From Mucilaginibacter defluvii (GTDB lineage: Bacteria > Bacteroidota > Bacteroidia > Sphingobacteriales > Sphingobacteriaceae): a DNA stretch of 64,000 nt. Below the pieces are notes generated by a model. That model did not search any database. It had not been told where the DNA came from and saw only the letters and a list, made by a program, of their open reading frames with translations. Position 1 is the first letter of the stretch; each line of letters begins with the position of its first letter. Positions 1 to 9,011 of this stretch are shown piece after piece. The stretch covers positions 558,001 through 622,000 of the forward strand of contig NZ_BAABJI010000002.1 in assembly GCF_039543225.1 (NCBI RefSeq), given 5' to 3'. The position numbers were made by a program, and so were the translations under genes.

Positions 1-501
1 GCCGACGCCCAGTATTTTCATGCTTATCTGAAATCGGTATGCGACTCCTGTCATCCTGAATATTATCATCGCTTTAAACAGTGGGCTGATGATTATTTCT
101 TCATCAAACACCGTAATGAAACCCGCGGCATAGGCGGTATATTTTATGACAGGCTTACAGCAAATGATGAAGTGAGTTGGGAAGATATATTTGAATTCTC
201 TAAAAACCTCGGCCGCTCATTCATCCCGATTTACACTGAGTTAGTTGAACGCAACCGCGACACACCATTTACTGAAGAACACCAGCACTGGCAATACTTG
301 CGCCGAAGCCGTTATGCAGAGTTCAATCTGGTTTATGATGCCGGTACAAAATTTGGCTTGGAAACCAATGGGCGTATCGAATCCATATTAATGAGCTTGC
401 CGCCAACCGCTAAATGGGTGTATAACCATACGCCCGCGGCAGGCAGCAATGAAGAGCGGACCTTATCGTTATTAAAAAAAGGTGTAAACTGGGCAGAATG
501 A
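1..501 (+). CDS. hemF: Coproporphyrinogen III oxidase, 3' part (cut by window edge)
   Basis: The frame is open from base 1 and gives about 166 residues of an oxygen-dependent coproporphyrinogen III oxidase, the haem-synthesis step that makes protoporphyrinogen IX. The segment FIKHRNETRGIGGIFYD followed by a GRSFIPIY stretch and YAEFNLVYDAGTKFGL is typical of the HemF C-terminal half, including the conserved H/R substrate-side residues. A GTG at 172 could be mistaken for a start, but homologous sequence continues upstream of it, so it is internal. The stop overlaps the next start by 4 nt (ATGA), so the two genes are probably co-transcribed. Confidence 0.93.
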   Translation, partial: ADAQYFHAYLKSVCDSCHPEYYHRFKQWADDYFFIKHRNETRGIGGIFYDRLTANDEVSWEDIFEFSKNLGRSFIPIYTELVERNRDTPFTEEHQHWQYLRRSRYAEFNLVYDAGTKFGLETNGRIESILMSLPPTAKWVYNHTPAAGSNEERTLSLLKKGVNWAE

Positions 502-893
502 TAAAAAGGCTAATAATTTGCATGGGGGTGATAGCCCTGTGTAGCTCTTTCAACGAGGCATCGTTAAAAGGTGTGTGGCAATATTGCGGCGGCATGTTTA
601 ACGGAAAGCTATCGGTTGCACCAACAGAATATACGCTGCAGCGTAAATATAAAAAGAAAGACTTTGAAGCTTTTGTGCTTGAACCTGGCCAAAAGGCGGT
701 GAAATATGAGGTAGGGAACTATCAGTTAATAGCCGATACCTGCCTTGAAACACAAACCTATTGCAGCCAACCATCGCAAACACTAAATAAAACCATAACA
801 TACACCTATACCATCAGTAACGATACCCTTAAATTTAAAGGTAAGCTGCCAAACGGGGCAGCTGTTGAGGAGTATTGGAAAAAGGTTAAATAA
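498..893 (+). CDS. Small secreted conserved hypothetical protein
   Basis: A 131-residue protein whose first ~20 residues form a signal peptide (basic start, hydrophobic core IICMGVIALCSS). The mature part is beta-rich and contains a GVWQYCGG opening and a TYTYTISNDTLKFKGKL strand pattern, which resembles small lipocalin-like Bacteroidota proteins that measure changes in a substrate or substituent. That resemblance is structural impression only. It starts in the ATGA overlap with hemF, so translational coupling is likely. Function not recognised. Confidence 0.75.
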   Translation: MIKRLIICMGVIALCSSFNEASLKGVWQYCGGMFNGKLSVAPTEYTLQRKYKKKDFEAFVLEPGQKAVKYEVGNYQLIADTCLETQTYCSQPSQTLNKTITYTYTISNDTLKFKGKLPNGAAVEEYWKKVK

Positions 894-1043
894 TTGTAAC
901 CTTATGCCTTACAGTATATTGTGCACATTAGGTGTTTTTACTAACATACGTGCCAAAAATCATATTAATTCTTAACTTCGCAGGTCGCTTAAGGTGCTAT
1001 CACCAATAGCGAATTGAAGAAGATTTCTACTTTATAATATAAA

Positions 1044-3632
1044 ATGGCTGACGAAACAGGAAACGACAATCCACAAAGCGAAGACCGTATAATTTCGATT
1101 AATATTGATGAACAGATGCGATCTGCCTACATTGATTATTCAATGTCGGTTATCGTATCAAGGGCCCTGCCTGATGTGCGCGATGGTTTAAAACCTGTGC
1201 ACAGGCGTGTACTTTATGGTATGCTTGATCTGGGCTTGGCCAGCAATAAACCGTATAAAAAATCGGCACGTATTGTTGGTGAGGTATTAGGTAAGTATCA
1301 CCCGCACGGCGATACCTCAGTTTACGATGCCATGGTACGTATGGCGCAGGATTGGAGCCTTCGCTACCCGTTTGTTGAAGGTCAGGGTAACTACGGCTCA
1401 ATAGATGGTGATCAACCGGCGGCCATGCGTTATACCGAGGCGAGGCTGCAAAAAATTGCCGAGGAAATGCTGGCCGATATCAATAAGGATACTATTGATT
1501 ACCAGTTAAACTTTGACGACTCACTGGAGGAGCCAACCGTTCTTCCATCTAAAATACCCAACCTGCTGGTTAATGGTGCGTCGGGTATTGCCGTAGGTAT
1601 GGCAACCAATATGCCGCCGCATAACCTTACCGAGATAGTAAATGCTACAGTAGCGCTGATAGATAACCGCCAGATAGAGGTTCCGGAATTGATGCAGTAC
1701 ATCAAAGGCCCGGATTTTCCAACAGGTGGTATTATTTACGGTTACGAAGGTGCTAAACAAGCATTTGAAACCGGCCGTGGCCGTATCGTTATCCGCGCAC
1801 GTGCAGAGATCGAAACTTATAACAATGATCGTGAACGTATTATAGTTACCGAGATACCTTACCAGGTAAATAAATCGGTGATGATTGAACGTACTGCCGA
1901 GTTGGTCAATGAGAAAAAGCTGGAAGGTATTTCGGCTATACGTGATGAATCAAACCGTGAAGGTATACGGGTGGTTTACGAGATCAAGCGTGATGCCAAC
2001 GCGGCTATTGTATTAAACAATTTGTATAAATATACTTCACTGCAAACCTCTTTCAGCGTAAACAACATCGCGCTGGTGCAAGGCAGGCCAATGTTGCTTA
2101 ATTTGAAGGACATGATCCATCATTTTGTTGAGCACAGGCATGAAGTAGTTATCCGCCGTACAAAATATGAGCTGGCTGAAGCTGAAAAGCGCGCGCATAT
2201 ATTAGAGGGCTTACTGATCGCCCTTGATCACCTGGATGAAGTTATCCGCCTGATCCGTGCATCGTCAACACCTGATGAGGCCCGCGAAGGTTTGATCGAG
2301 AAATTCGGACTGAGCGATATCCAGGCTCGTGCGATATTAGACATGACCCTGCGCCGTTTAACCGGACTGGAGCGTGATAAGATAAAAGACGAATATGCTG
2401 CATTAATGGAGCAGATCAACTACTTAAGATCAGTACTTGCCGATGAAGGCCTGCGTATGCAGATCATTAAGGATGAACTGCTTGAGGTTAAGGAGAAATT
2501 TGGCGACGAGCGTAAAACCGAAATGGTACACTCATCAGCCGAGATGCAGACAGAAGACTTTATTTCTGACGATGATGTTGTAATCACTATATCGCATGAG
2601 GGCTACATTAAACGTACGCCGCTTACTGAGTATCGTACGCAGGGCAGGGGTGGTAAAGGCTCCATAGGCAGCAACAGCCGCGATCAGGATTTTATAGAGC
2701 ACTTGCTGGTGGCCTCAAACCACAACTACATGCTGTTCTTTACTGAAGCAGGGCGTTGTTTCTGGTTGCGTGTTTTTGAAATACCCGAGGGTACACGTAC
2801 CTCAAAAGGCCGTGCGCTCCAAAATATTATCAATATCCCTAAAGAGGAGAAGATCAAAGCTTACATTAAGCTTACCAGTCTTAAAGACCAGGAGTACCTC
2901 GAGAATAACTATATTATTATGTGTACCCGTAAAGGTACCATCAAAAAAACTTCGTTAGAGGCATATTCCCGTCCGCGTGCTAATGGTATTAATGCCATTA
3001 ATGTAAACGAGGGTGATACATTGCTTGAGGCAAACCTTACCAGCGGAAGCAGCGAAATTGTAATGGCGCTTAAATCGGGCCGTGCTATACGCTTCAACGA
3101 GTCGACTGTTAGGCCGATGGGTCGTACTGCAACAGGTGTTCGTGGTATATCACTTGATAATGATAATGACGAGGTTATCGGCATGATCAGTATTGATAAC
3201 CCGGAAACTACTGTACTGGTTGTATCAGAGAAAGGTTATGGTAAACGTACTGATATTGATGATTACCGTGTTACCAACCGCGGTGGTAAAGGCGTAAAAA
3301 CACTTAATATTACCGAAAAAACCGGAAACCTTGTTGCCATAAAAGGTGTTACTGATGCTGAGGATTTGATGATCATTAACCGTTCTGGCGTAGTGATACG
3401 TATTGCCGTAAACGAATTAAGGGTTATGGGCCGTGCAACGCAAGGAGTGAGGTTGATAACACTGAAGGGTACCGATGAAATTGCGTCGGTTGCGAAAGTT
3501 GAACACGATCCGGAAGAAGAAACAATCGCATTGGAAAGCACGACGGAAAACGTAAATCCTGAGGCTGATACCGATAATACAGAACCGGAAGCCGGCGCTG
3601 ATAACGACGCACCGGAAACTGATAACGAATAA
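1044..3632 (+). CDS. gyrA: DNA gyrase subunit A
   Basis: An 862-residue GyrA, the DNA-cleaving subunit of DNA gyrase (A2B2). The N-terminal part has the winged-helix/tower region and the active-site tyrosine in [10 protein letters not shown] (Y130). The quinolone-resistance region reads [12 protein letters not shown], with Thr91 at the position of E. coli Ser83 and Asp95 at that of Asp87. The C-terminal beta-pinwheel carries a GyrA box near QGRGGKG and repeats such as NRGGKGVK. An acidic tail rich in E, D, N and T ends the protein. It stands in its own unit behind a ~150-bp upstream gap. Confidence 0.98.
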   Translation: MADETGNDNPQSEDRIISINIDEQMRSAYIDYSMSVIVSRALPDVRDGLKPVHRRVLYGMLDLGLASNKPYKKSARIVGEVLGKYHPHGDTSVYDAMVRMAQDWSLRYPFVEGQGNYGSIDGDQPAAMRYTEARLQKIAEEMLADINKDTIDYQLNFDDSLEEPTVLPSKIPNLLVNGASGIAVGMATNMPPHNLTEIVNATVALIDNRQIEVPELMQYIKGPDFPTGGIIYGYEGAKQAFETGRGRIVIRARAEIETYNNDRERIIVTEIPYQVNKSVMIERTAELVNEKKLEGISAIRDESNREGIRVVYEIKRDANAAIVLNNLYKYTSLQTSFSVNNIALVQGRPMLLNLKDMIHHFVEHRHEVVIRRTKYELAEAEKRAHILEGLLIALDHLDEVIRLIRASSTPDEAREGLIEKFGLSDIQARAILDMTLRRLTGLERDKIKDEYAALMEQINYLRSVLADEGLRMQIIKDELLEVKEKFGDERKTEMVHSSAEMQTEDFISDDDVVITISHEGYIKRTPLTEYRTQGRGGKGSIGSNSRDQDFIEHLLVASNHNYMLFFTEAGRCFWLRVFEIPEGTRTSKGRALQNIINIPKEEKIKAYIKLTSLKDQEYLENNYIIMCTRKGTIKKTSLEAYSRPRANGINAINVNEGDTLLEANLTSGSSEIVMALKSGRAIRFNESTVRPMGRTATGVRGISLDNDNDEVIGMISIDNPETTVLVVSEKGYGKRTDIDDYRVTNRGGKGVKTLNITEKTGNLVAIKGVTDAEDLMIINRSGVVIRIAVNELRVMGRATQGVRLITLKGTDEIASVAKVEHDPEEETIALESTTENVNPEADTDNTEPEAGADNDAPETDNE

Positions 3633-3640
3633 TAATTTGG

Positions 3641-4780
3641 ATGCATTGCCGTAAAGTAATACTCACCATTTTGATAGCGCTGTTTGCCGCGCCCTTAGCC
3701 TTTGGTCAATCTGAAGCGCTGAAGACTGTGGCAAACAGCCTTGGTTTTTTTCAGCAAACAAAGGATATCAACTGGCTCGGCAGGGCAAAAAAGTCTATCG
3801 ATAGTTTAATTACCAGTCGGCGCGATTCAAATAATATCGAGAAAATCACCTATCGAGGATTGGTATATGCCACTATATTACAGGTAGATACAACCAATAA
3901 ATTAAACCAACCCGGAGACTTTTTTAATACTACTGCTGAGTTTGTAGACAACAAACTGTCCAAACACCCAAAGATCAACCGCTACCCGGACGAGCTAAAG
4001 TTTATAAGGCAGTGTCTGGCAAACGCGGCTATACGTGTCGGTTTTAGCTATATGAACCGGTCGGACTTTACCAATGCCGAAAAGTATTTTAGTCGTGCGC
4101 ATTTTTACGATCCATCGTATAAACCACTTAATGCCTACCTGGCTTACTCAAACACCAAACTGGGTAACCTGCAGCAAGCGGCTAATTTTTATAATTCACT
4201 TATTGATGGTAATAACATCAAGCCCGAATACATTCAAACCGCAGCGAATATCAATATGGCGGTGGGGGATACCGCGCGGGCACTTGACATCATAAAAAGG
4301 GGGAAGACTTTATTACCTGGCGACAAGTACCTGTTAATGGATGAAGCAAATATCTACAATAACAAAAAAGATTATAAAGCGTTAGAACCTTTGGTGCCTA
4401 AGCTTATTGCTGAATATAAAAACAATCCGGATGTGATATTTGTGGCAGCCAATTGTTACGATCAGCTTTCGAAATATGATAAAGCGGAAGAGCTTTACTT
4501 GCAGGCGATTGAATTAAATAGCGTAGCTTTTGATCCGGTTTTTAATCTGGGGTTGTTATATTATAAAAAAAGCGCCATTGATAAGAAAGATGACGACGTT
4601 TTAAAAGATATTTATTATGCATCAAAATGGCTGCAAAAAGCCGCTGAGATTTTACCGACTGATGTTAAAAGCTTACAACTGTTGCAGCAAATATATCAGC
4701 ACACAGGAAACACAAGGCAATTAAATAAAGTAAACAATAAACTTAAACAGTTAACTGATAAAGTATCTTATGAAAATTAA
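3641..4780 (+). CDS. Secreted tetratricopeptide-repeat protein
   Basis: A 379-residue protein with a clear signal peptide (KVILTILIALFAAPLAFGQ) followed by TPR-like helical pairs, for example residues around FTNAEKYFSRAHFYDPSYKPLNAYLAY and YDKAEELYLQAIELNSVAFDP. TPR proteins of this type are periplasmic scaffolds. No enzymatic motif is seen. It starts 8 nt after gyrA and overlaps the next TPR gene by 11 nt, so the pair is translationally coupled and probably shares a function with it. Confidence 0.85.
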   Translation: MHCRKVILTILIALFAAPLAFGQSEALKTVANSLGFFQQTKDINWLGRAKKSIDSLITSRRDSNNIEKITYRGLVYATILQVDTTNKLNQPGDFFNTTAEFVDNKLSKHPKINRYPDELKFIRQCLANAAIRVGFSYMNRSDFTNAEKYFSRAHFYDPSYKPLNAYLAYSNTKLGNLQQAANFYNSLIDGNNIKPEYIQTAANINMAVGDTARALDIIKRGKTLLPGDKYLLMDEANIYNNKKDYKALEPLVPKLIAEYKNNPDVIFVAANCYDQLSKYDKAEELYLQAIELNSVAFDPVFNLGLLYYKKSAIDKKDDDVLKDIYYASKWLQKAAEILPTDVKSLQLLQQIYQHTGNTRQLNKVNNKLKQLTDKVSYEN

Positions 4781-6041
4781 ACTTTTAACGGCTGGTTTGC
4801 TGGCTCTTGCTACAACTACAGCCTTTGCACAGAAAGGTGAGCTTAACAAAGCTAAGGAAGAGTATCAGAAGTATGAAAGTACTAAAGAAGCAATGGCTGC
4901 CGTAGCGGTAAAAAGCTTAGGCGAGGCCAAAACTGCAATTGATAAAGCAGCTGCGCACGAAAAAACTGCAAATTTGCCGTTAACCTATGCGGTAAAGGGT
5001 GTAGTTTACGCAGCCTTAGCATCTCGCGATAGTGTTGAAACAACAGCTGCGCCTTTACAAACTGCAGCTGCCGAAGCTGTAAAAAAAGCTAAAGAGCTTG
5101 ACACAAAAGGCGACGACAAAGAATTAAAAGAACTTATCAATAACGGTGAGCGCTACCTGGCACAATACGCGTTAAATCAAGGTGTGAAACATTATCAGGC
5201 CGGTAAATACAGCCTTGCGTACACCTCATTTGATACTTACCGTCAAATTTTACCGGAAGATACTAATGCAATTTATTATACCGCTCTGTCAGCAGCAAAC
5301 GCGGGTAGGGATGATGCCAAATTTTTGCCAATGGCTGTAAGTGGTTACCAAAAATTGCTAACTACCAACTACAGCAAAAAAGCGGATATTTATAACGACC
5401 TGGCAAGCAGCTACCTGATGAGCAAAGACACCGCGAGCGCTTTGAAAACGGTATCAGAAGGTGTGCAAAAATTCCCGACAAGCGCTAACTTACGTTCACG
5501 CGAAATTGAGATAAGCCTTGTACAAGGTAAAGAAACCGAGGCCGTTTCAAAAATTGAGGCCGCTATTGCCAATAGCCCTAAAGACAAAGCTTTATATTAC
5601 TATGGCGGTATAACTTATGCCAAGGTTGCCGACATGGCCGACAAAGATGCCAAGAAAGCTAAAACCCTGGCTGCTAAGGCGCCATTGTTAGCTAAAAAAG
5701 AGCAAGCATACGCCAAATCAGCCGAGATGTATAAAAAAGCGCTTGAGCTTGATCCGAACTATGCTGATGCCGCGCTTAACTTAGGTTTTGTAATGGTAAA
5801 CCCGGCAATTGATGCTTATAATGCAGCCAATGCGTTACCGGTTAACAAACAAAAAGAATATGTAGCTGCAGTAGCTAAGGCGAATAGTTTATTTGACGCT
5901 GCAAAGCCTTATTTAGATAAAGCTGTAGAATTAAATCCAAAATCACCTGAAGCATTAACAAATCTTAAAACCTATTACTTAGGTAAAAAAGATACAGCTA
6001 ACGCCAACAAAATTCAAAAGCAAATAGAAGCGCTTCAATAA
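4770..6041 (+). CDS. Secreted tetratricopeptide-repeat protein, Lys/Ala-rich
   Basis: A 423-residue protein with a signal peptide ending near TTAFAQ. The mature part is very rich in Lys and Ala, with repeated TPR helices (KKALELDPNYADAALNLGFV, LDKAVELNPKSPEALTNLKTYY near the C terminus). It overlaps the preceding TPR gene by 11 nt. Together they look like a periplasmic pair of related scaffold proteins. The function is not recognised. A strong hairpin terminator follows its stop at once, and the provirus begins just beyond. Confidence 0.85.
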   Translation: MKIKLLTAGLLALATTTAFAQKGELNKAKEEYQKYESTKEAMAAVAVKSLGEAKTAIDKAAAHEKTANLPLTYAVKGVVYAALASRDSVETTAAPLQTAAAEAVKKAKELDTKGDDKELKELINNGERYLAQYALNQGVKHYQAGKYSLAYTSFDTYRQILPEDTNAIYYTALSAANAGRDDAKFLPMAVSGYQKLLTTNYSKKADIYNDLASSYLMSKDTASALKTVSEGVQKFPTSANLRSREIEISLVQGKETEAVSKIEAAIANSPKDKALYYYGGITYAKVADMADKDAKKAKTLAAKAPLLAKKEQAYAKSAEMYKKALELDPNYADAALNLGFVMVNPAIDAYNAANALPVNKQKEYVAAVAKANSLFDAAKPYLDKAVELNPKSPEALTNLKTYYLGKKDTANANKIQKQIEALQ

Positions 6042-6043
6042 GA

Positions 6044-6080
6044 AATAGGGCCTGAAGAAAAGGCCCTATTAAATTTTGGT
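6044..6080 (+). terminator. Rho-independent terminator after the TPR genes
   Basis: A perfect 9-bp inverted repeat AATAGGGCC / GGCCCTATT (6044-6052 and 6063-6071) with a 9-10-nt loop is followed by a T-rich tail. It ends the gyrA-side TPR transcription unit immediately before the left dif-like site. Confidence 0.9.
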
Positions 6081-6084
6081 TTTA

Positions 6085-6112
6085 TTTAACATAATATTAA
6101 TTATAGGAAAAC
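6085..6112. other. Left provirus junction (attL): dif-like XerCD site
   Basis: A 28-bp site with two 11-bp arms around a 6-bp centre: ATTTAACATAA (6085-6095), TATTAA, TTATAGGAAAA (6102-6112). Read on the minus strand the outer arm is TTATGTTAAAT, which as I recall it equals the XerD arm of E. coli dif. The right end of the element has a second such site (18564-18591) that agrees at 22 of 28 positions and shares an identical 10-bp core TATTAATTAT. This is what a XerCD-type insertion would leave. The sequence comparison was read directly; the XerCD assignment is inference. Confidence 0.75.
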
Positions 6113-6248
6113 GAAAAAATCACTTATAGTTCTTTGAATGTCTGGCATTTATATAACTATTAAATTCAAAAATACGCTCCAAATCTTTTATTAAATTTTT
6201 GGTGCTACTTCATATACTTAGTGATATTAACGCTTTTAAAATAAAATT

Positions 6249-6446
6249 ATGGACAAAATCTTATTCACTCAATTAACAGTTGGTAGCCTGGTGGCTTATC
6301 CAAGTGGCCGCCAAAACTATTTGGTTTCTGCCGCTCACGCTGACTATGCGGTTTTTAAAAATGCTCGAACTTCCGAATATACATTGGTGTTGAAAAACAG
6401 CCCCAAAACGCCGGATTATTTCTACAGTATTAAAAATGCCGCATAA
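6249..6446 (+). CDS. Phage hypothetical protein (65 aa)
   Basis: The first gene of the provirus, 65 residues, soluble, with a compact alpha/beta look (LTVGSLVAYPSGRQNYLVSAAHADYAVFK). It starts at ATG after an A/T-rich leader with no Shine-Dalgarno, normal for Bacteroidota. It overlaps the next gene by 11 nt. The position at the left end in a run of tiny soluble genes suggests an early or host-takeover function, but nothing in the sequence proves that. Confidence 0.65.
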   Translation: MDKILFTQLTVGSLVAYPSGRQNYLVSAAHADYAVFKNARTSEYTLVLKNSPKTPDYFYSIKNAA

Positions 6447-6642
6447 AAATGATTACTCGTGTATTGTGATTTGCGATACCGGTGAAGTTAAAAAATGGAC
6501 TTATGTTCATGGTCTTTATGGTTTTTCTAAGTTCTTGAATGAAAAACATCCTGGTTGGCATTATTTCAATGTCTATAATAGACGAACCCGTGAATATTTG
6601 GCTCGTTTTTCGCCTAATGATTTCATACCTCAATTTATTTAA
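6436..6642 (+). CDS. Phage hypothetical protein (68 aa)
   Basis: A 68-residue soluble protein, aromatic- and charge-rich (KKWTYVHGLYGFSKFLNEKHPGW). It overlaps the upstream gene by 11 nt in another frame, the usual packing in small ssDNA phages. Its own ATG lies inside the upstream gene, which supports translational coupling. No family recognised. Confidence 0.65.
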   Translation: MPHKNDYSCIVICDTGEVKKWTYVHGLYGFSKFLNEKHPGWHYFNVYNRRTREYLARFSPNDFIPQFI

Positions 6643-6661
6643 ACTATAAATCTAAAACTAA

Positions 6662-6892
6662 GTGCAAAAGCTTATTTATGTTAGGCACTCCTATAGGTTG
6701 TGCTTTCCTAAAAATGAACCTGTTTATTTCTTTTTGTTGTTATCTTATTTTACTACTGTTCCCTTTAAGCTTGAATACGTGGTTAAAGATGGCGGTGATG
6801 TATTTATATGTCAGTTCCTGAACCGTGAACGTGCTTTGGTTGACGCTGTAGAGTATATTAATAACAATCTTCCTGCGGTTAATGCCGCTTAA
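6662..6892 (+). CDS. Phage hypothetical protein (76 aa, GTG start)
   Basis: A 76-residue frame that has no internal ATG, so GTG at 6662 is the likely start. It has a hydrophobic, aromatic stretch PVYFFLLLSYFTTVPF and a charged C-terminal half (ICQFLNRERALVDAVEYINNNL). Membrane association of the N-terminal half is possible. The frame keeps the T-rich third positions of its neighbours, which supports it being coding. The first T9-AACCTTT leader motif lies just after its stop. Confidence 0.55.
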   Translation: MQKLIYVRHSYRLCFPKNEPVYFFLLLSYFTTVPFKLEYVVKDGGDVFICQFLNRERALVDAVEYINNNLPAVNAA

Positions 6893-6898
6893 TTTCTA

Positions 6899-6918
6899 TT
6901 TTTTTTTAACCTTTAAAA
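6899..6918 (+). promoter_or_regulatory. T9-AACCTTT leader motif, copy 1
   Basis: Exactly nine T followed by AACCTTTAAAA, lying 8 nt before the ATG at 6927. The same unit occurs at 8236, 12865 and 16363, always between a stop codon and a nearby start codon. A small GCGG/CCGC hairpin lies about 10 nt upstream. It may be a terminator U-tract joined to a translation leader. The recurrence is direct observation; the role is unknown. Confidence 0.6.
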
Positions 6919-6926
6919 TCTTCACA

Positions 6927-7187
6927 ATGGCTAAACTATTCTGTTTACTTGTGGACGGTCATTTGCTGTCTGCGGGTTCGGTCGTTGGTACTAAATTGGA
7001 TGATGGTTATGATTACGCTTTGCGTGGTAAATTAATCACTGCCGATACTGCCGACGCTGCAAAATTTGGCGGCGAACAAAAAGCCGTTTCAATCGGGAAA
7101 CAAATTAAAGAACGGGCAAAAGATCAGGGTTTTGACGCTGAGGTCTGTTTAATGGAACTTGAACCAACGTTTGTTCGAACGATTTAG
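6927..7187 (+). CDS. Phage hypothetical protein (86 aa)
   Basis: An 86-residue soluble protein (MAKLFCLLVDGHLLSAGSVV...). A longer frame begins at 6882, but that would place the start inside the preceding gene and the T9 motif inside the coding region, so the ATG at 6927, 8 nt after the motif, is preferred. The C-terminal part is acidic and helical. No family recognised. Confidence 0.65.
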   Translation: MAKLFCLLVDGHLLSAGSVVGTKLDDGYDYALRGKLITADTADAAKFGGEQKAVSIGKQIKERAKDQGFDAEVCLMELEPTFVRTI

Positions 7188-7229
7188 TTACTTCTTCTAC
7201 CTATCTATATAAATTAAAAAATCTCAGTT

Positions 7230-7559
7230 ATGGGAATAGTGCGAAACGCTTTTAATAAAGCATCTAAACGTATGTTATTGCGTTATTTGGAACAATATTA
7301 TAAAGATGTACTCATTGAATGGGTACGTCTTAATGACGTACAAAAGCCAAATATCAAACCTACTACCTTTCTCTTTTGGGATAGGCGTTTACGTGCCAAA
7401 CTAAAATCATGTGAGTTTTTGTTAATCGAACTCGGTTCGGAATTATTTAAAAATGTCAAAAAGGCTCCAAGTATTAGAAAAACCCTTACAATTGAGGGTC
7501 GGGGTGCAATTGCTTTGGATAAGCAATCATCTGTACACCGTAAACGTAAAGTCGGATAA
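7230..7559 (+). CDS. Phage hypothetical basic protein (109 aa)
   Basis: A 109-residue, strongly basic, helical protein (AFNKASKRMLLRYLEQYYKD... DRRLRAKLKSCEF ... VHRKRKVG). The charge suggests nucleic-acid or membrane-surface binding. Its last 107 nt overlap the next gene in another frame, a long overlap that fits a size-constrained ssDNA genome. No family recognised. Confidence 0.6.
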   Translation: MGIVRNAFNKASKRMLLRYLEQYYKDVLIEWVRLNDVQKPNIKPTTFLFWDRRLRAKLKSCEFLLIELGSELFKNVKKAPSIRKTLTIEGRGAIALDKQSSVHRKRKVG

Positions 7560-7767
7560 CGGCGAACGTGTTGAATACACGTTTCCACTTAAAATAGCGC
7601 CTCTGTGTGATGAGATACACACTGTTCCTAAATCGAACGTGGGTATACCTCTTGCTGAACTAAAAGATGAGGCTCGTCTTTCGTTAAAGTTTTCCGACAA
7701 AAAACATTCCCGTTTTATACCTCGTGAAAACATCTTCTTCCGCAATAGCGGAATTGCTCGAAATTGA
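7453..7767 (+). CDS. Phage hypothetical protein (104 aa), overlapping gene
   Basis: A 104-residue frame starting at ATG 7453 inside the preceding gene. A GTG at 7504 would give an 87-residue form starting at QLLWISNHLYTV and would shorten the overlap. The mature core is beta-rich (YTVNVKSDNGERVEYTFPLKIAPL). Its 3' end overlaps the lysozyme gene by 44 nt. The serial overlaps suggest a translationally coupled trio. Function not recognised. Confidence 0.55.
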   Translation: MSKRLQVLEKPLQLRVGVQLLWISNHLYTVNVKSDNGERVEYTFPLKIAPLCDEIHTVPKSNVGIPLAELKDEARLSLKFSDKKHSRFIPRENIFFRNSGIARN

Positions 7768-8260
7768 ACAATTCTCTGCTAAGGCATACTCTGACGGCGA
7801 AGTTAAGGGTGTTAAAAAGTTTTCCATTGGTTACGGTCACCAAATTAGACCTAACGAACAATATTTACTTACTGCGACAATTAATAAGGCTAAAGGCATG
7901 GAACTATTTGCGTCCGATTTGGCACCTTTAGAAACTCAGGTAAATAAGGGTTCCAAGCATGCCCTTAATCAGTCGCAATATGATGTATTCGTTAAATTTG
8001 GTTATAACGCCGGAACTGGCTCTTTAGCTAAGGTTTTAACAACCTGGAATACTACGCATGACGTTAATAAAGTTGCTGAACATATCAAGCTTTATAAATA
8101 CACCACAAAAAATGGTGTTAAAGTTGTTTCCACTGGCTTGGTCGAACGTCGTGCTGCTGAGGCTTTAGAATTTGTTAAAGCCTATCCAAAATCATCTTTA
8201 TTTCTCGCCGTCGGGGCTTTGCTCCTCGCTCGTACTTTTTTTTTAACCTTTAAAAACTAA
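7724..8260 (+). CDS. Phage lysozyme (GH24 type) with C-terminal membrane anchor
   Basis: A 178-residue protein starting at GTG. Residues 15-39 match the T4-type lysozyme signature: Glu15, then eight residues to Asp24, then FSIGYGH with Ser34 in place of the usual Thr. LNQSQYDVFVKFGYNAG (81-97) and GLVERRAAEALEF (138-150) are the other family blocks. A hydrophobic helix (157-175) ends the chain, so the enzyme should sit in a membrane, either the virion's internal membrane or the host inner membrane. It would cleave peptidoglycan at entry or exit. The last residues are encoded by a T9-AACCTTT motif. Confidence 0.88.
   Translation: MKTSSSAIAELLEIEQFSAKAYSDGEVKGVKKFSIGYGHQIRPNEQYLLTATINKAKGMELFASDLAPLETQVNKGSKHALNQSQYDVFVKFGYNAGTGSLAKVLTTWNTTHDVNKVAEHIKLYKYTTKNGVKVVSTGLVERRAAEALEFVKAYPKSSLFLAVGALLLARTFFLTFKN
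8236..8256 (+). promoter_or_regulatory. T9-AACCTTT leader motif, copy 2
   Basis: Nine T then AACCTTTAAAA. This copy overlaps the last codons of the lysozyme gene, where it encodes FFLTFKN, and precedes the ATG of the 26-residue gene at 8264. A GGGGC-TTT-GCTCC mini hairpin lies upstream. The exact T count is kept although the motif is partly inside a coding region, which argues for function. Confidence 0.6.
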
Positions 8261-8263
8261 ACT

Positions 8264-8344
8264 ATGTTCACTGTCCTAATGATTTGGGCTGCCTCTACGC
8301 TTATTTGCATACTGTGTGGATGGTTTGATGAACCTATTTATTAA
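8264..8344 (+). CDS. Phage mini membrane protein (26 aa)
   Basis: A 26-codon frame (starts MFTVLMIWAAS, ends FDEPIY) that is essentially one transmembrane helix with an acidic tail. It follows the T9-AACCTTT motif by 7 nt and ends 19 nt before the next gene. Tiny single-span proteins are usual in phages with an internal membrane. The size makes coding status less certain than for the neighbours. Confidence 0.5.
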   Translation: MFTVLMIWAASTLICILCGWFDEPIY

Positions 8345-8363
8345 CCTCTAAATTTAAACTAAC

Positions 8364-8609
8364 ATGTTTTACGTTGTTTCAATTGCTCATTCCTTGTTTT
8401 TAGCCGGTAATTCAGTAGATAGCGGTGGCGTTACTTTTAAGTTTACAACGTCCTGTATGGCTGCTTCTCGTTTTTCAACTGCTGCCGGTGCTAAGGCTGC
8501 GCTTGATGGTATGTTATACCTGTGTCCCGGTGCTGACCCTGAACTCTCTAAAATTGCTTCGGTTCGTAGTGTTAATTACACGCTTGATGTTCAATACGTA
8601 AAACCTTAA
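8364..8609 (+). CDS. Phage hypothetical protein (81 aa)
   Basis: An 81-residue protein (FYVVSIAHSLFLAGNSVDSGG...), mostly beta and Ala/Ser-rich, without a clear membrane helix. Its leader TTAACCTCTAAATTT resembles the core of the T9-AACCTTT motif. It lies in the run of small genes before the capsid region. Function not recognised. Confidence 0.65.
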   Translation: MFYVVSIAHSLFLAGNSVDSGGVTFKFTTSCMAASRFSTAAGAKAALDGMLYLCPGADPELSKIASVRSVNYTLDVQYVKP

Positions 8610-8620
8610 ACCCTCAAATT

Positions 8621-8782
8621 ATGTATGTTATCGCTTTGCCCTGTGGTAATTACGTTGGCAAGCAAAAACGCCGTTTTACTGATACCGTGCCCGAATGCTC
8701 GGCGTATAGGTTTAACTCCCGTTTAGCCGCAAGAATTGTAAATACCCACCGTAAAGGCACTATTCGTAAACTCAGTGCTTAA
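8621..8782 (+). CDS. Phage small basic protein (53 aa)
   Basis: A 53-residue frame (starts MYVIALPCGNYVGKQKRRF, ends HRKGTIRKLSA) with high Lys/Arg content and T-rich third positions like the neighbours. It overlaps the next gene by 8 nt. Nucleic-acid binding is possible from charge alone. No family recognised. Confidence 0.6.
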   Translation: MYVIALPCGNYVGKQKRRFTDTVPECSAYRFNSRLAARIVNTHRKGTIRKLSA

Positions 8783-9011
8783 ACAAATTTCTCAGTTAGC
8801 CTCTAACGATACTGTTCAAAACGTCGCTATTGGCTCTGCTCCTCCTTTTACTGTTTTATCAAATAGCGATCTCGGAACCGTTAAGGCTACCGTTATAAGC
8901 TTAATCCTATCTGCTGTTACTCAGGTGGGCTTTACCCTAATTAAAAAACTAATTAAAAAAATCAATGGCAAACCTAACCAAAAAGAACCGCCAACAATCT
9001 CAAACGCTTAA
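8775..9011 (+). CDS. Phage small membrane protein (78 aa, GTG start)
   Basis: A 78-residue protein starting at GTG within the end of the upstream gene. A hydrophobic helix (VKATVISLILSAVTQVGFTL) is followed by a basic stretch LIKKLIKKINGK, giving a single-span protein with a positive cytoplasmic or virion-interior side. It overlaps the next gene by 47 nt. Probably a virion membrane component; inference. Confidence 0.65.
   Translation: MLKQISQLASNDTVQNVAIGSAPPFTVLSNSDLGTVKATVISLILSAVTQVGFTLIKKLIKKINGKPNQKEPPTISNA

Noticed and set aside
172..501. Separate GTG-started gene
   Set aside because: The same frame is open from base 1 and matches HemF upstream of this codon, so it is an internal codon of a truncated gene.
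1311..1330. Thr91 in GyrA as a quinolone-resistance change
   Set aside because: Thr is a natural residue at this position in several susceptible species; without a reference strain it cannot be called a mutation.
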